Of a stretch of 64,000 nt of DNA, positions 24,401-36,344 are shown in pieces. The stretch comes from Nymphaea colorata (lineage: Eukaryota > Streptophyta > Magnoliopsida > Nymphaeales > Nymphaeaceae). The position numbers and the translations under genes were made by a program. Location of the stretch: NCBI RefSeq assembly GCF_008831285.2, contig NC_045139.1, forward strand, positions 19,326,354 through 19,390,353, given 5' to 3'. The notes beneath the pieces were generated by a model. The model ran no database searches and had not been told where the DNA came from. It saw nothing but the letters and a program-made list of their open reading frames with translations. Position 1 is the stretch's first letter. Each line of letters opens with the position of its first letter.

Positions 24401-27400
24401 CTCTGTATTGCAAAATTGTAGTCTCTCTCCATTGCAGAAGACTCGCCATGCTTTTGTTGGGATTTGCGACGAGCAGGTCTTTTCTTACCTTTCTTACCTG
24501 ACCTTCCATGTGTTCCATCAGATCTAGTGACGGCAACCTGAGATAAGGCAGAATCCTGACATTCAGCATGAGAATTTTCCATCTCATACTCCTGCTTCTG
24601 GACAATTCCTGAGTGAGCATTGTTGTCACTAGTTATTAGCTCACTGCCGCAATCCAATACAGAGGTTTCTCTTGCGGTTTTCTCAGAATGTTCATCAGCA
24701 ACTGCAGATTCAGCCTCTTCGGCCTCATCAGACACCGCATCCTTTGGGACAACTCCAACAGTAAAGAATGAATGCAATATTGATATAGCTTTATCTCTTA
24801 TTTCCAACCACACTTCCTCACTATAATCTGCACTTCGGGGCAGTATTAACACATTTGGCATCTCTCTTACCTAAGTAAAGAAAAGAAAAAACAAGTTTCA
24901 GTGAGACTGGGGAGAAATTGGCATCTGGAAAGAAGAGGAAAATGTTAAGCACCATATGTAATAAAAAGGAAAAGGCAGATAACCGTTGTAAGTACTCTCT
25001 TATAGAAAAAACAGATAATGACTATGGGTTCTCCAGATTATGGTGCATAAATAGTGACTATCAACAGAAGTAGCAAATTGCAGCATATATATTAGAGCTT
25101 TCATCAATAATCATGTGAGATATATCATATGAAGCTAATCAATTTTGCCATACCTATCATGACGAAGGCAGAAAGTAGTGCAGTTCAAAGGGAAAACTGC
25201 AAAAGGAGTCACAAACTTAGTTGTCAAACTAGCCACTAGTCAAGGCTAGGTGCCAGTCAGCCGGCTAGTCCCTGCTTTCAGTTCAGTTGGGCCTGTTGAG
25301 AAATTACTAGACCGACTTGGTTGACTAGTGGTTAGCACAGGCCAATCCAAAAAACTCAGGTCCTTCTAAAATATTAAATATGATTTGTTATATATATACA
25401 TTGCATATTCCATATGCTGTTTATTCTTCCTTTTTCTTTCAAAAACATGAAGCCAAGTCTGTAATTTTTGCAAGTCTAAGTGTCTCCTTATTAATTTTAT
25501 TTTAGTCAATTGACGTTGACCAACTGAAACCAACTAGTTTTTTAGGGCCTTGACCAACCTGAGTCCCGGTTCCAAATTTGAGAACCAAGGGCATAAATTA
25601 TATCCAAAAAGCAATAATTTAATTAGTTTACAGGTGATCTAAAGATTGCAAATCATCCTGATATTGGACTTTATGTTTGAAGAGATTCGTTTACAGGTTT
25701 CAGCAAAGAGACCAAAATTGTGTCAATGTCAGGTGGAGAAGACAAATCTAACCTCTTGAAGCTTTGGCAGCTGCACTTTCAACCAAGATATAACTTTGAG
25801 GTCTCACGAGTAAGAAAAGATAAAAATATGAAGTAGCCAATATGTTCTCAAGGACAGGGGCAACCTCAAGATGTATGTCATGCATTATGGATGTAAGGTC
25901 CACGAAGTTTTTCCGTCATTAAATGAAAGCACACCTTTTTTGTCTTGCTATTTTGTTGTCAGTGTTTCGATGTATTCACAACTTCTCTGCCATATTACAG
26001 TTTGCCTACTAAAGCATTTTCAATTTTCATACAGATATATCTTTGTAGCATTCCCCCCCCCCAACCTTCTCACTAATGAACTTTCCTAGGCCACTGCTGG
26101 CTGTCTTGTGTACCTGCAATAATTTTGACCAGCAATCTTTTGGACAAAGATAATTAAACACGCTGAAGATCACTTTGAACAACTTTTCCTGATAGCGTAC
26201 AGTGCTTTCTTGAGAGACATGTTTAAGGACTAAACCTCCCAACGTAGGAGAAAACAATATCATAAAAAACCATAAAGAAATCAATGCATACCCTAAAGCT
26301 AATACCCATACCCATGCTTCCATCCATTGTGGTCCCTCAGCCCCATCCAATGCACAGCCAGCAATAGTTCCATCAATCAAAAGTTGTTTCAGTGCACAAT
26401 CATCTATTAGTTGACTGCTCCCAGTATTAACAATGTACGCACCTGAAAGGAAGAAAATCATAAACATCAAGGAAAGATGCAATTAAAGGAAAAAAGAGAC
26501 CTTTAGATTTAACAAAATGCCATTAGGTAAATCAACGAAGGAGCTTCAACGTTTATATATATAAAATCGACTAAAAAGAGAAGAAGAATTTGCCCTCAGT
26601 ACCAGGTTTCACATGCTGTAAGCAATCTGCGCTGATGATCTGGACGGTTTCATTGGACAGTGCGCAATGAAGGGAGATTAGGTCACTTGCTGCCAATAAA
26701 TCATTAAGAGTATCCATTCTTCGAGCAGCAGGAGGAAAGCACAACGAAGGACGAAATGATTTTCCTTTGTCCTAAACAAAAACCATCAAAAAGATAAAAC
26801 AAAATAAAGAATAAAAATCCACCAATACTATTATTTGAAAGAATAATAGATTCTACCTACATCCAGCTTTCCCCTGGGATTTTCAGCGATACTCCCCTAA
26901 AATTTATGGCCATTAGAACTCATTCACAATCTTAATCCACATCCAATTTTAAGAATCAACTAGTATATGTAACTTATGTAATGCAGAATAGTAGGATACT
27001 CGCTCCTTGTCATAGCCCTAGCAAGAAGGACAACTACCTCTTTGTTCAAAGCACAAATCGCTTGCATATTTATTACAAGCCAGTTGCATTAGGTCTCTAA
27101 GGAGTGTGGAGGCCATTGCCCATACATGAAATCTGTGAATCTCTTCCTAACAACAGCATGCCATTGTACAAAATTTTGAAGACACTAAAAAAAATAATAA
27201 TAAAAAAAAAACGGATAGAAACACTCGCAAAAGTCCAAGGATCAACTGCATTTTGCATTTTATGTTCTTAACAAGCACGGAGAAGGAAAACCCTAAAGAT
27301 CTTTCAAGAGACGAGATGGCTCCCGTACCTCTTTTAGGTCAAAATAGAGAACGCTGATTTGGAAGGCGAGGCTCCTGGTGGCCAAGCAGCACGCCGACGC

Positions 27401-27913
27401 GGACCGGCCGACGATCCCGAGCACTAGTCCTCGGCACCGGCGCATTCCACGGCAGAGCGGCTGGATCGAGCCAAGCCAGCCGGACGACGAGAAGCCGTGC
27501 TTAACAAGGGCGTGCGTCCGACGTAGGAGGCCGAGTATAAGCGCCATGATCGTGTCGGCCACCTCCTCGGCGCGGCTTGTGTCGACATGGACAAGGTGGA
27601 GGCCGAGATCGGCGGCGAGCGCGGTGTCGACGGCGCGGTCGGAGGAGCCGAGGCAAAGGATGAGCTGCCAGGGCTGGAGACGGCGCTGAGCCGCGCGGGG
27701 GAGGAAGGCGAGGGAGTGGAGGAGGACGGCGGAGGCGGACTCGATCCGTCCGTCACCAAGCCGGTTGAGGCCGACGTGCTCGACGAGGGCGACGCCCGAG
27801 AGTCCATCCTCCTCCATTCCCACGTCCTCCAGGCAGTTAAGTGCCACCACTAGCGGCGGCTCCCGGCTGTTGCTACTGCCGCCCGCAGCCGCCCCGCCCC
27901 GCTGCACCTGCAT
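18454..27913 (-). CDS. AN: ANGUSTIFOLIA, plant CtBP/BARS-like protein, seven exons
   Basis: Exons in transcript order: 27913-27329, 26771-26602, 26442-26312, 24870-24070, 23927-23880, 21462-21346, 18528-18454. The product is about 641 aa, close to Arabidopsis AN. It shows an LxCxE-type motif LNCLE (25-29), the dinucleotide-binding GIVGRSAS (166-173), and RSADYSEE (307-314) where animal CtBP carries its catalytic His, so dehydrogenase activity is unlikely, as known for AN. A basic cluster GKKGKKRPARRK lies near 420. The plant-specific C-terminal half includes VPGGGWFLDT and FAAGGKLLQ and ends ..GVARWLN. AN controls cortical microtubules, polar cell growth and trichome branching, and works near the trans-Golgi. 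The start is the first ATG (27913) with upstream frame closed soon after. Exon 2 carries a one-base frame break near 26640. Introns 3, 5 and 6 are long and TE-rich. Confidence 0.93.
18529..21345 (-). other. ANGUSTIFOLIA intron 6 (2.8 kb)
   Basis: The intron has GT-AG ends on the minus strand. Short local tandem duplications occur near 19705-19750 (GAGTTGGGAGAG) and 19965-20000 (AAGCTTCTTAAAGGTCATTG). I see no coding region and cannot identify a repeat family. Confidence 0.6.
21909..21948. repeat. (CA)n microsatellite
   Basis: About 40 bases of CA repeats with two CG interruptions, in ANGUSTIFOLIA intron 5. Confidence 0.9.
22100..22392. mobile_element. Small TIR element in ANGUSTIFOLIA intron 5
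   Basis: The block starts GAGGCTTAAATG and ends CATTTAAGCCTC, a perfect 12-bp inverted repeat. The 293-bp interior is AT-rich and non-coding. I could not find a convincing target-site duplication, so the class is open. Confidence 0.5.
23126..23580 (-). mobile_element. LTR-like remnant in ANGUSTIFOLIA intron 5
   Basis: On the minus strand a TATATAAAA box (near 23450) is followed about 60 bases later by AATAAAG (near 23386), a compact promoter plus poly(A) pair typical of LTRs. The plus strand begins TGTTAGAAAT (23130) and has CCAACA ends at 23517 or 23578. No clear 5-bp duplication or internal coding region was found, so limits are approximate. Confidence 0.4.
25216..25589. mobile_element. 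hAT-like MITE in ANGUSTIFOLIA intron 3
   Basis: The 374-bp block starts CTTAGTTGTCAAACTAG; its reversed end reads CTTGGTTCTCAAATTTGG. Flanks GTCACAAA and GGCATAAA match at six of eight positions, an aged 8-bp target duplication. There is no coding capacity. Confidence 0.6.
26636..26643 (-). other. Frame break in ANGUSTIFOLIA exon 2
   Basis: On the minus strand the frame giving ..LHCALSNETVQ is followed by DHQRR instead of the conserved continuation, while IISADCLQHVKPG sits in the next frame directly after. Exon 2 is 170 nt; the flanking phases need 169. One extra base in CCAAGATC explains everything. Confidence 0.8.
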
Positions 27914-30373
27914 CGCCTCCCCCTCAGAAGGGCGCACACTGAGACAGAGAGAGAGAGAGAGAGACAGAGGCGGTCGGGGTGCGGTCGCTCGCCGCTGCTC
28001 TCGGAGCGCTCGGCTGTGAACGAGGGGAGAGCTTCAATTACAACAAATATACGGTCCGAACTCCGAAGCCCCAGCTGAGTTCATTGTGGCGTAAAATTTT
28101 ATTGAATTGCAATTTCCCGCTCAACGTTTCTTAAAAAAGCGTTTCACCACTGTCAGTCGTCAAGTAAACGAGTTGAACCGAGGGGGGATGGAGAAAAAAG
28201 AGGCTTCCGCTTTCATTGGGATGGTATTACAGTGGTTCGGTCAAGTTTCAAGCTTGCACTTTTTATTTTTTATTTTAAGTTTTCCAAAATTTGTAATGCT
28301 TATGATAGAAGTTCATATGTTACAAAAGAAATATAACACATATGTAGTTGCCATGGTGTATATTAGATATGATATGGTACAATCATAGCAGCCACAACCA
28401 ACAACAATAATAATAATAATTCGATGATTTTGTGCATTGGCGGATGGGATTGTGAGGGCCACTAGACTCATTCCTCTCGCGCTCGCCGGGACGGAGGGCG
28501 CAGTGGGGAGCACGTGCTGGCGACGACGCCACCAGAAACTATTGACTTTCCTTGGAGGGAATATGCGGCATCAAAATCACCTCAGCCGCAACCATCCAAC
28601 GAAAGCTTTTACGCGTTGGAAGTGTTTTCTTAACCGAAAAAGCACCCATATTTAGCTGAGTAGGCAAGTGATCTACAATTTTCTTTTTTTCAAATAACGA
28701 TCTAGCTTTTACATGAAGATACTCTTTCTTTCTTTTTTCCTCTTAAAGTTGACTTTTACGCATGCCGCGAGTTTTTTAAATGTTACGAAAAGCGCTCTCT
28801 ACGTGGGATCAACAATTTAAAGGCCGATCCTTCTCGAATCAACTACGTAGATACGGCGTTACTTTGTTTTGTACGATCTATAAAACGTTAAGATCTAAGG
28901 AGGCTTTGTACATCATCTTTTTACACGTGAAGTCCCAGCTAATCATCGCCCCCACCCACCACCCTGCACCACCTGCAATTATTTGTGGCTCGTTCTGTTA
29001 TCATGGCCACCTTTCTTTGGCTTCTTCCATCTGTGGCCACCTCACTTCGTCGTTTATTGGAAGCCGTCACGGCGCTCGTTCCTTGCAGAGGACATACTGC
29101 GTGTCCTATTGAAAATAAACTTAGTTTTCTCTAGTTATTAAGTTCGGATTGGGTCCAACCTCCACAACAAGAAAAGCTCGTAATGAGTTGGGAGCAGGTC
29201 CGACCTCAAAGATGGAGGAGCCCCATCACCAGAAGAGCGAGTACCAGGGGCAAGAGCATAGTTGATGGGGGATGGTGAAGCAGATGAAGGTGCCCGCCTT
29301 TTTAAAAGGTCATGCCAGCATGGCATTCTCATGATGAAAAGTGAGAGAGGAATAACGAGATTCTGCTGCTCATCATTTTTCCAGAGCATAGGGTCCAGCT
29401 TAAATTTTTTCTTACGACGCCTGAGGTGGGAAGGAACCGCGGTGTCATCACAACTCGGCATTTTAATGCAATTTATGGTGAAAAGGAAAGGAACTATAAG
29501 TAGCAATCTAGAGAGAAAGAGAGAGAGAATCCACAGCAAGAGTTACAAAGATGAGACAGATTTTACTGTATTTTTCAAATAAAAAACGATTCAGAGGAGT
29601 ACCATGTCATGCAAACGCGTCCGCATTAAAGGAGGGCAGAGGCATGCTATGCTAGTTGTGACCATGAACATCATCACTTCTGGACAAGAATTTTTCCTCC
29701 GTCAAACGACAATCCTCTAACCACCCTCCTATGGAAGTTTGCAGCAATGTTTTGCTGTGTTACAACCTTGGACAAATGTGTGCCGAAACGAATGGAAACC
29801 CCCGGACAGGAAAAGAAAAGAGAAAGCAAACATATTTCAAAGAAAGAGGTCGATAAGTATAATCTTTACATTGGAAGATTCAGAGCCTTGTCAAAAAGCA
29901 AAAGCATGATGATCATCGCCTTTTGCTCCCATGGACATGACCCTGAAGCAGCAAAGCTTTCTTTTTACAACTTCAACACACAAGGTTGAAAGGTTAAGTT
30001 TCAGATGCTTACTTTGAACGCATACCAGCAGTCTTTCGTTGCCCACCTGAACCATTCTGCCTTAAAATATAGTAGACTCATAGCAAGGAAGCCTCCTGCC
30101 CACCTACACTAACTAGAAAGAGCACAAACTCTTCATTCACTGTTCCACACAGATGCCACCAGCAACAGGGAAGATGCAGGAGTCACTGAACAACTACCCA
30201 AACTGTACAGTGCGACACGAAGTTCAACAGCTTCTCATTCCCCATCCTATTCTGTATTCCAGTTATTTGGTGGAAATGCCTGGAGCCGACGGATAATGGT
30301 GACGTCCACAAACTTTTCATGCAACATGATGTGAAAAACATCCCTACTTTTGCTGCATGGCCTCTCAACACAG
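27914..30373. other. ANGUSTIFOLIA promoter region and 3' flank of the next gene
   Basis: A GA/CT repeat at about 27945-27970 lies just before the ANGUSTIFOLIA start and would be in its leader. An (AAT)n run is near 28407. A minus-strand open frame at 29539-29138 has no family I recognise and no splice context. Nothing else is supported. Confidence 0.5.
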
Positions 30374-33300
30374 CTAGAAAAATTTCCTTTTGAAGGACCG
30401 GGTTGTAGCCTGGTAGGAACGCATGAGTAGTCCAACACCAATCCCAATGCCAAGACACATTCCCAGGCCAATGCCAACACCAACCCGTACACCAGCATTA
30501 AACCATGTCAGTTCTCCATTGTCTTCAGAGTACACATCTCCAGTATAAAAACTGTGGCTAATCTTGTCTTCAGAATCATAAGCATCCATTCTCTCATTTG
30601 CTACCTACATCCATGAAAATGGTTTACGGGAATCAACCAAAATTCTTTTCATTTTATCGGATATGAAAAAAAAAAAAGCTATTTTGATGCTAAGTGCAGG
30701 GACTTAAGTGGAGAAAAGGAAATGGAAGTAAACAATGCAGAAATAGCACATCATGAATAATAACCAAGAAACATAATTGTGCACCGGCCTTCCAAACCAT
30801 TTTCTGGGGCTCCAAGTATAGACTGTTGATAGCTCCAAATGAAAGATCAAATGCCCATTGGGAAAAAGGCAAAAACAATTGGCAGTTATCAGTGGCAAGC
30901 TAAAAACCATTCTTCAAACCAGTCTGAACACGGTGAACGGAGAAAAAGTGAAATGAAGTGACAGATCATTTTATCAACTATAAGCAATGAGCACATAGCA
31001 AATTGCCTTATTAACAGGACACAGTCAATGCCCAACAACACTGCACGTTCTTTCACAATTGCAAAGCATAACTTGAAAACTGAAATCCGTTTTCCCACAA
31101 CTATGCAACCATATACAAGGCCCTGGAAGACAACAGTTTATTCACCAGATCCAATTGCCATTACTCATCATTTGGTTAGGTTCTGTCCGGCGCTTGAATA
31201 ATATACTTCTCTATAATCCATGAATGACACAGTACATATCAAGAATGGTACTGGTAACTGGCACTCGTGTGCATGGGTCAGAACAATATCTCACCACCAA
31301 GATTTGATTCCAAAGGCCACAAAGAGTGTCAGTGCACACACCTAATGCTCATACCCTTTTTATACATTCTTGTATTGTATCCTATGTATCTCTACCTATG
31401 TTACATAGGTATGGGTACGGGTATGGGTGCAGCAATTTTAGAAGATCTTGGTACGGAGGTACGGCAAACAAAAATGTGTGTGTCTATATATATACACAAC
31501 ACATAAGACAATTTTTAATAGTGTCTTTCATAATTTCCACATATAATCTCATAAACATAAATAAACTAACAAAAATATGGTTAAAACGTAAGGAAAACTG
31601 AAAAAAAAAAAGGTTTGGATCAGGAACTGATCTAAGCATACCACTGCCGTACTGGTACTGGTACGTGGGCATATCCCACGTACCACTATGACATAGATCT
31701 CTATCCACACCTAGGTATCACTGTCTCCTACTTTTCAGGCACAAAGCGTGTTTGATGCCCTGGCGAAGCTTTACTTCAGATGAACTTTCAAAAGCCCATA
31801 TGACGAGGCTTAAAATCAAGAAAAACCAAAGGCCAGTGATGGAGAGGTCTGGTAAACTCGTCTGTGGAAGTCCTTTCAGGGCATCAAAAGGCTCCTTAGA
31901 GCTTGTTTGATTTCTCAGGATGCAAAACAGGACACTTGCGTGGATGCAGATACGCGCACACAGCAGACAGGAGAACATGGTGGAGCCCATCCAAATATCC
32001 ATGCAGGAAAACCTTTTGGTGTTCCTGCATTCTCCAAGGTAAACCATAGAATACATGGAATGGCGTAGAATGATGTGCCCATTTCCTGTTTTCCACCCTA
32101 GTATACCTTCTCCTGATGTTATAGTTTCTCCTAGAAGATTGTTTGTGGCTTAGCTGCTAGATTGTGATTCTAAATGGAGACCATATCCCATTATCTACTG
32201 AAAACCCAAAAGACTTACCTATATCATGAAAGAAATAGAACCCAAAGCATCAAAAAATAAATGATACAATCTCAGTTCTCTAAGAGATCTGAACAAAATA
32301 TTTGTCACCGTAAAGCATATAATGCCAATTTCCTACTAGAATTTAATCTAATTTAAGAAAAACAGATGACCAAATAGCTTCCCATTTGGTGAAGCTGAAT
32401 CATGAAAGAGGAGCATCGGTTTTTTCCTGTTTAAACACAAAAATAACAAAGATAAACAAAAATAATTCCCTCTCATACAACTGGAAAATACCATGATACT
32501 AGACATGGAAATGTGTGCATCTAATAAGAAATATGCAAATGATTGAGGGCCAGGCAGTAAAGAAAATATGACAGGCTGGAAGGTCCATGTAGATAGAAGG
32601 GGAAAAAGGGAGAAAAAAACCTCATAAATTACTGTTCAAGAGGAAGAATTAATTTACTGGACTGCTTCTGTCTCTTCCATTATGTAGTATAAGGTCTGGT
32701 TCCCTCTTTTGTGTGTGTAGAGACTGTATCCTTGTGATTATATTTGCACATGCATAATCTCACCCTTGAGGAGGTTTATTTAAATTATTAATTGGTCATA
32801 TACTTTGTCACAGATTTTCTATAACACCTGCTCGGCGTTTGAGGTGTTAACACCATTCTGCTGGAGAACCATCAAAGTTGCAGGCAACAATTATACCAAA
32901 ATTGAGGCTTTCTTATTCCTTGACCAACCATAGCAACAAAGTGGACCAAATTCCGTGTCCTCCAAGATTTACTGAAGGAAATGGATGAAAGCACATTGCA
33001 AGATAATGCAAAAGCAATCATAATTGAGCAAGGCAGATAAATTAGTTCTGATCATATCCAGCTCTTTACCTTTTTATCTTTTCAGAAAAAAAAAATCTAA
33101 CTTTCATATCATAGATCAAGAGATGACTGGATTAAATTGTTTTGTACCTTAATTGCAGTTAGCAGTCCTCATCAGCCAACCAACTTACACACCATATAGT
33201 TTAACAAAAATTTTATTGACAGCAATGATCAACTTATAATTGCTGACTGCATTCATGGCTATCTGAGAGGACCCAGTAGCATATGCAAGACATGATAATT

Positions 33301-36042
33301 TACAGGCTATGTGACACGGGTACATGCAATTTGCCCAGGTACCCGTGTCGGTATGTGGGTACAACAACAGGGTACGTAGGTACAGCTGCATTTTAAAACA
33401 TTTAAAATTATATTTTCAAACTTAATTTTTTCTCTAATTTTGATTTTTCCCTTCTTTTATATTTCCCTTCCACTAAGATTCTATATTTTCCACCCATTTT
33501 TCTTTAATTTTGAGAATTTTTGTGGATTGTAACACAAAGTGTGAAGTATTAATGTTTTTTTTTTTTCATTTTATCATTTTTGAGAATATATAATTTGCCA
33601 TACCCGCATACCCACAACTTTCAAAATTTGCCGTGTCCAAACCCATACTACCATACCCGAACCCCTACCATATCCACATCCATGTGACATAGTTTACAGG
33701 ATCATTTCATGAGGTCTAAATTAGTGATACATTGGAATAGGGAAGCAAAGGCAATTTGACTGCATTTTTGCTTGTAAAGATCATTATACATGTTGAAGCA
33801 ACAACCAGTAACAGGTTGTAGCATTAGTCTATGAGTGCGGTGTGACGACAAAGAGATCTCGAGAGATATCTTGATGGTCACTTCTTCAAGGAGAATTACC
33901 CAGGCTACTAATCATATGACAAGAAGTTATAAATTTATAGTGAGTTTCTGGTTTTTCTTTTCTAGTTATTTCTTCCTATCGAGGGGAGGAATTCATTAGC
34001 AAAACTACCAAAGATATTCCAATCGGCACAAATTTGTAGCAAAATCTCTTACATAGCCAAATACCGGAAATAGATAATATGCTTTCCACCTCAGTGTCGA
34101 ACTTGCCCAGCAGAAAAGGACTCTGAAGATGAATCAAGAGAAAAATGCATTTGTTGTGCAAATTTTTAGTGACCACCTGTACCTCACTCTTCTTTTTGAA
34201 TTGACCAATGATGATTGGATTTGTCGAATGTTGAAAAGCACCAATTCTTTGTATACTTAAGACTCTAAGTTCATCACTTTCTTTAACATAAAGAGTTCTA
34301 TTCTGAAATTCAAGATGACATTGGGCATATTTCTTTCTTCTCATACTCTCCAGCCTCTGTCAGTGGTAGGCTTGGGGTGTATTCTTGGAGTTCTCTGTAC
34401 ATAGAGCTTCCTCCACTGCCAGGAATTGAAAGCGATTCAGGGGTGGACGAAAAACAGCCAAGCTATGGGAAGGACAACTGGAAAAGGTTCAAATAATTAC
34501 CTGGACTCCTAAGTAAATACTAGCACCAACGGGTGTTATTGATCACAAGTTTGCAGCCGATAAAAGTAACTGTATATAGTACCAAAAGGCTCAAATTTAT
34601 TGATTTGGATATCTCAAGAACATCTGTGGAGTTTAGAGTGAGAAAAGTAAGAAAGAATCAATCATCAGTCTCAAAATAAAGATGATACCGAGCCACTATC
34701 TTAAGAAGCCAGGTATACACAACTCGATGAGTCAATGCCCAGAAGGGCCAATACGAATCACACTCGCAAAGGAAATAATACTGAACATCATGCACCCCAA
34801 GACAGTTGTATAGCAGCGAGAACTTCGGTAGGGATGCCTGAAGAAATATAGCAGCGTATACAAGGATGAAGACAGTTGTATCGTGCACCGGTTTGATACG
34901 TTTTTTACCATAATGAATGGAATTTTTCATGAGTAATGTTTTCTGTTTATTGAAGCATCAAATTAGAATGAATAAATTCCCCTTTCTTAGTTGCGAAATC
35001 AAAATAAACACAGCACGAACACCTGAAAGGTATTCGATAGCCTCTACAGGCCTTCTAGTACCAAGGAGTAATGATTCTGAAGCATATCATAAAAAACAAC
35101 TTATTTCAAACAAGGCAACCTTTTTTTTTTCGAAAGAACAGGTATGATCATCACTTGAAATAAAACTATTTGTCTAATTGAAGCACAGTCTGAGATGTCC
35201 GCAATTTTGTTTTCAATCGTCGGGTTTATAAAGGCCATGTCCTGATTAAGAACCAAACAAGGGCCAAGTTCAACAATCAGGAAGCATCGTCAAGCAAATA
35301 TAGGGGACAAGCATAAATGGAGGGAAAGAAAGAAGCATGCCTGCAACGCCCTCTGACGTAACAACGCGATGCTTCCCGTCTGCTGCACCCCCGTCTCCTC
35401 TTCCTCCGGAATGGACTCCAGTGCCCCCTGCCGGACTACCTTCTTCCTGGAAGCCAGCGGGATCGTCTTCGTCAGTATCAGCGGGAAACCCGAGCAGCAT
35501 CCCGCAAGGTAGACCTCGATCGAAGGCGTCGTGGCAGCCCCTCGAAGAAACGGACAACCAGACCGCGGCGATGCCACGGCAGAGTAGCAATCCATGCTCC
35601 AGCCTGTCCTCCCGTCCTTCTCCAACCTCGGTGTCTCCATTTCGCCCCACTGCGCCTCCACCCTCTCCAAGGAGCCACACAGAATCAGATCATCGTTCGA
35701 GTCCAAGACCTCTAACCCAAGCTCCCCGGCGATCCTGACGCCGTCCGTGCTCACGTAGGTAACCTCCGCAGAGCCCCGATCAAGGCGATCCCTGCGAAGG
35801 CTAAGCGCCGCAGAATCCGACGGTGGGATCCGTACCCCGTTTATCTCAAGGAGGGCGCCAATCGGCCGGGGGAGTGTCCGCAGGCACAGCTGCTCCGGCG
35901 CGAGATCGACGCAGCAGGGCGAGATCCGCACGTAAAATAGCCGGATCTCGAGCCACGGCGAGGGGTTAGGCACGAGACTCAACCCCAATTCCTCCATCTC
36001 CGTCCGACTCTCCCGTAGCTTCTCCAATGGCGGTAACTCCAT
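30374..36042 (-). CDS. At1g01500-like protein with C-terminal membrane segment, two exons
   Basis: Exon 1 is 36042-35341 and exon 2 is 30604-30374; the product is 310 aa. It matches the plant family represented by Arabidopsis At1g01500, labelled in databases as erythronate-4-phosphate dehydrogenase family although I see no dehydrogenase motifs. Seen features: PWLEIRLFYVRIS near the N-terminus, LLEINGVRI, SRKK after a conserved PLILTKTI segment, an acidic stretch, then GELTWFNAGVRVGVGIGLG, a Gly-rich hydrophobic segment (about 271-295) that probably spans a membrane, and a basic tail ending FKRKFF. The exon 1 end is best placed at CAG|GC, a rare GC donor; a weak GT donor 17 bases upstream is possible with a later acceptor. 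The intron is 4.7 kb and holds two hAT-like elements. Function unknown. Confidence 0.85.
31396..31696. mobile_element. hAT-like MITE, copy 2 of the CTATGT family
   Basis: The 301-bp block starts CTATGTTACATAGG and its reversed end reads CTATGTCATAGTGG. It is flanked by ATCTCTAC (31388-31395) and ATCTCTAT (31697-31704), an 8-bp duplication with one change. GGTACGGGTATGGG-like sequence lies inside both ends. Confidence 0.8.
33307..33692. mobile_element. hAT-like MITE, copy 3 of the CTATGT family
   Basis: The 386-bp block starts CTATGTGACACGGG and its reversed end reads CTATGTCACATGG. The exact 8-bp duplication TTTACAGG flanks it (33299-33306 and 33693-33700). Subterminal GGTAC/TACCC motifs resemble copy 2; the interior is AT-rich. 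Confidence 0.88.
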
Positions 36043-36051
36043 GGCCGCCCC

Positions 36052-36075
36052 CTAGGGTTCGCCTATTGCCGTCAT
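36052..36075 (-). promoter_or_regulatory. Short uORF before the At1g01500-like start
   Basis: In the presumed leader an ATG at 36075 opens a seven-codon frame (MTAIGEP) that stops at 36052, only nine bases before the main ATG. It lies downstream of the TATA box at 36344-36337, so it should be in the mRNA unless the leader is spliced. Confidence 0.5.
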
Positions 36076-36336
36076 GGACTCGCCAGATTCTCCGCCTATG
36101 AAGCGATGAATCTTCCCTTTACCATCTCCCAGGAGTCGCTTCTGATTACGGTTTCGTCGATCTCCGACCGATTTTGCGTAGCAAAACCGACGACGACGAC
36201 GAATGAACGAGGGAAATGAAGGGGCGAGGTCAAAGGAGCTACGAGATCGGAGGGGCGAAGAACGGAACGGGGGTTTCGTTAAGACAGCCGCTTCATGGAG
36301 CGGCAACGAAAGCTCCGTCGGGTTAAGATAATCGAG

Positions 36337-36344
36337 CTTTTATA
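36337..36344 (-). promoter_or_regulatory. TATA box of the At1g01500-like gene
   Basis: TATAAAAG on the minus strand, about 295 bases before the start codon. This is consistent with a leader of roughly 260 bases. Confidence 0.5.

Noticed and set aside
29138-29539. 133-codon minus-strand open frame between ANGUSTIFOLIA and the next gene
   Set aside because: The frame starts with a low-complexity hydrophobic stretch, has no recognised domain and no splice context. It could be a relic, but nothing supports a gene.
31718-34930. Minus-strand ORFs of 90-122 codons in the At1g01500-like intron
   Set aside because: They show no recognisable family, no neighbouring exons in phase, and lie among transposon insertions in an intron.
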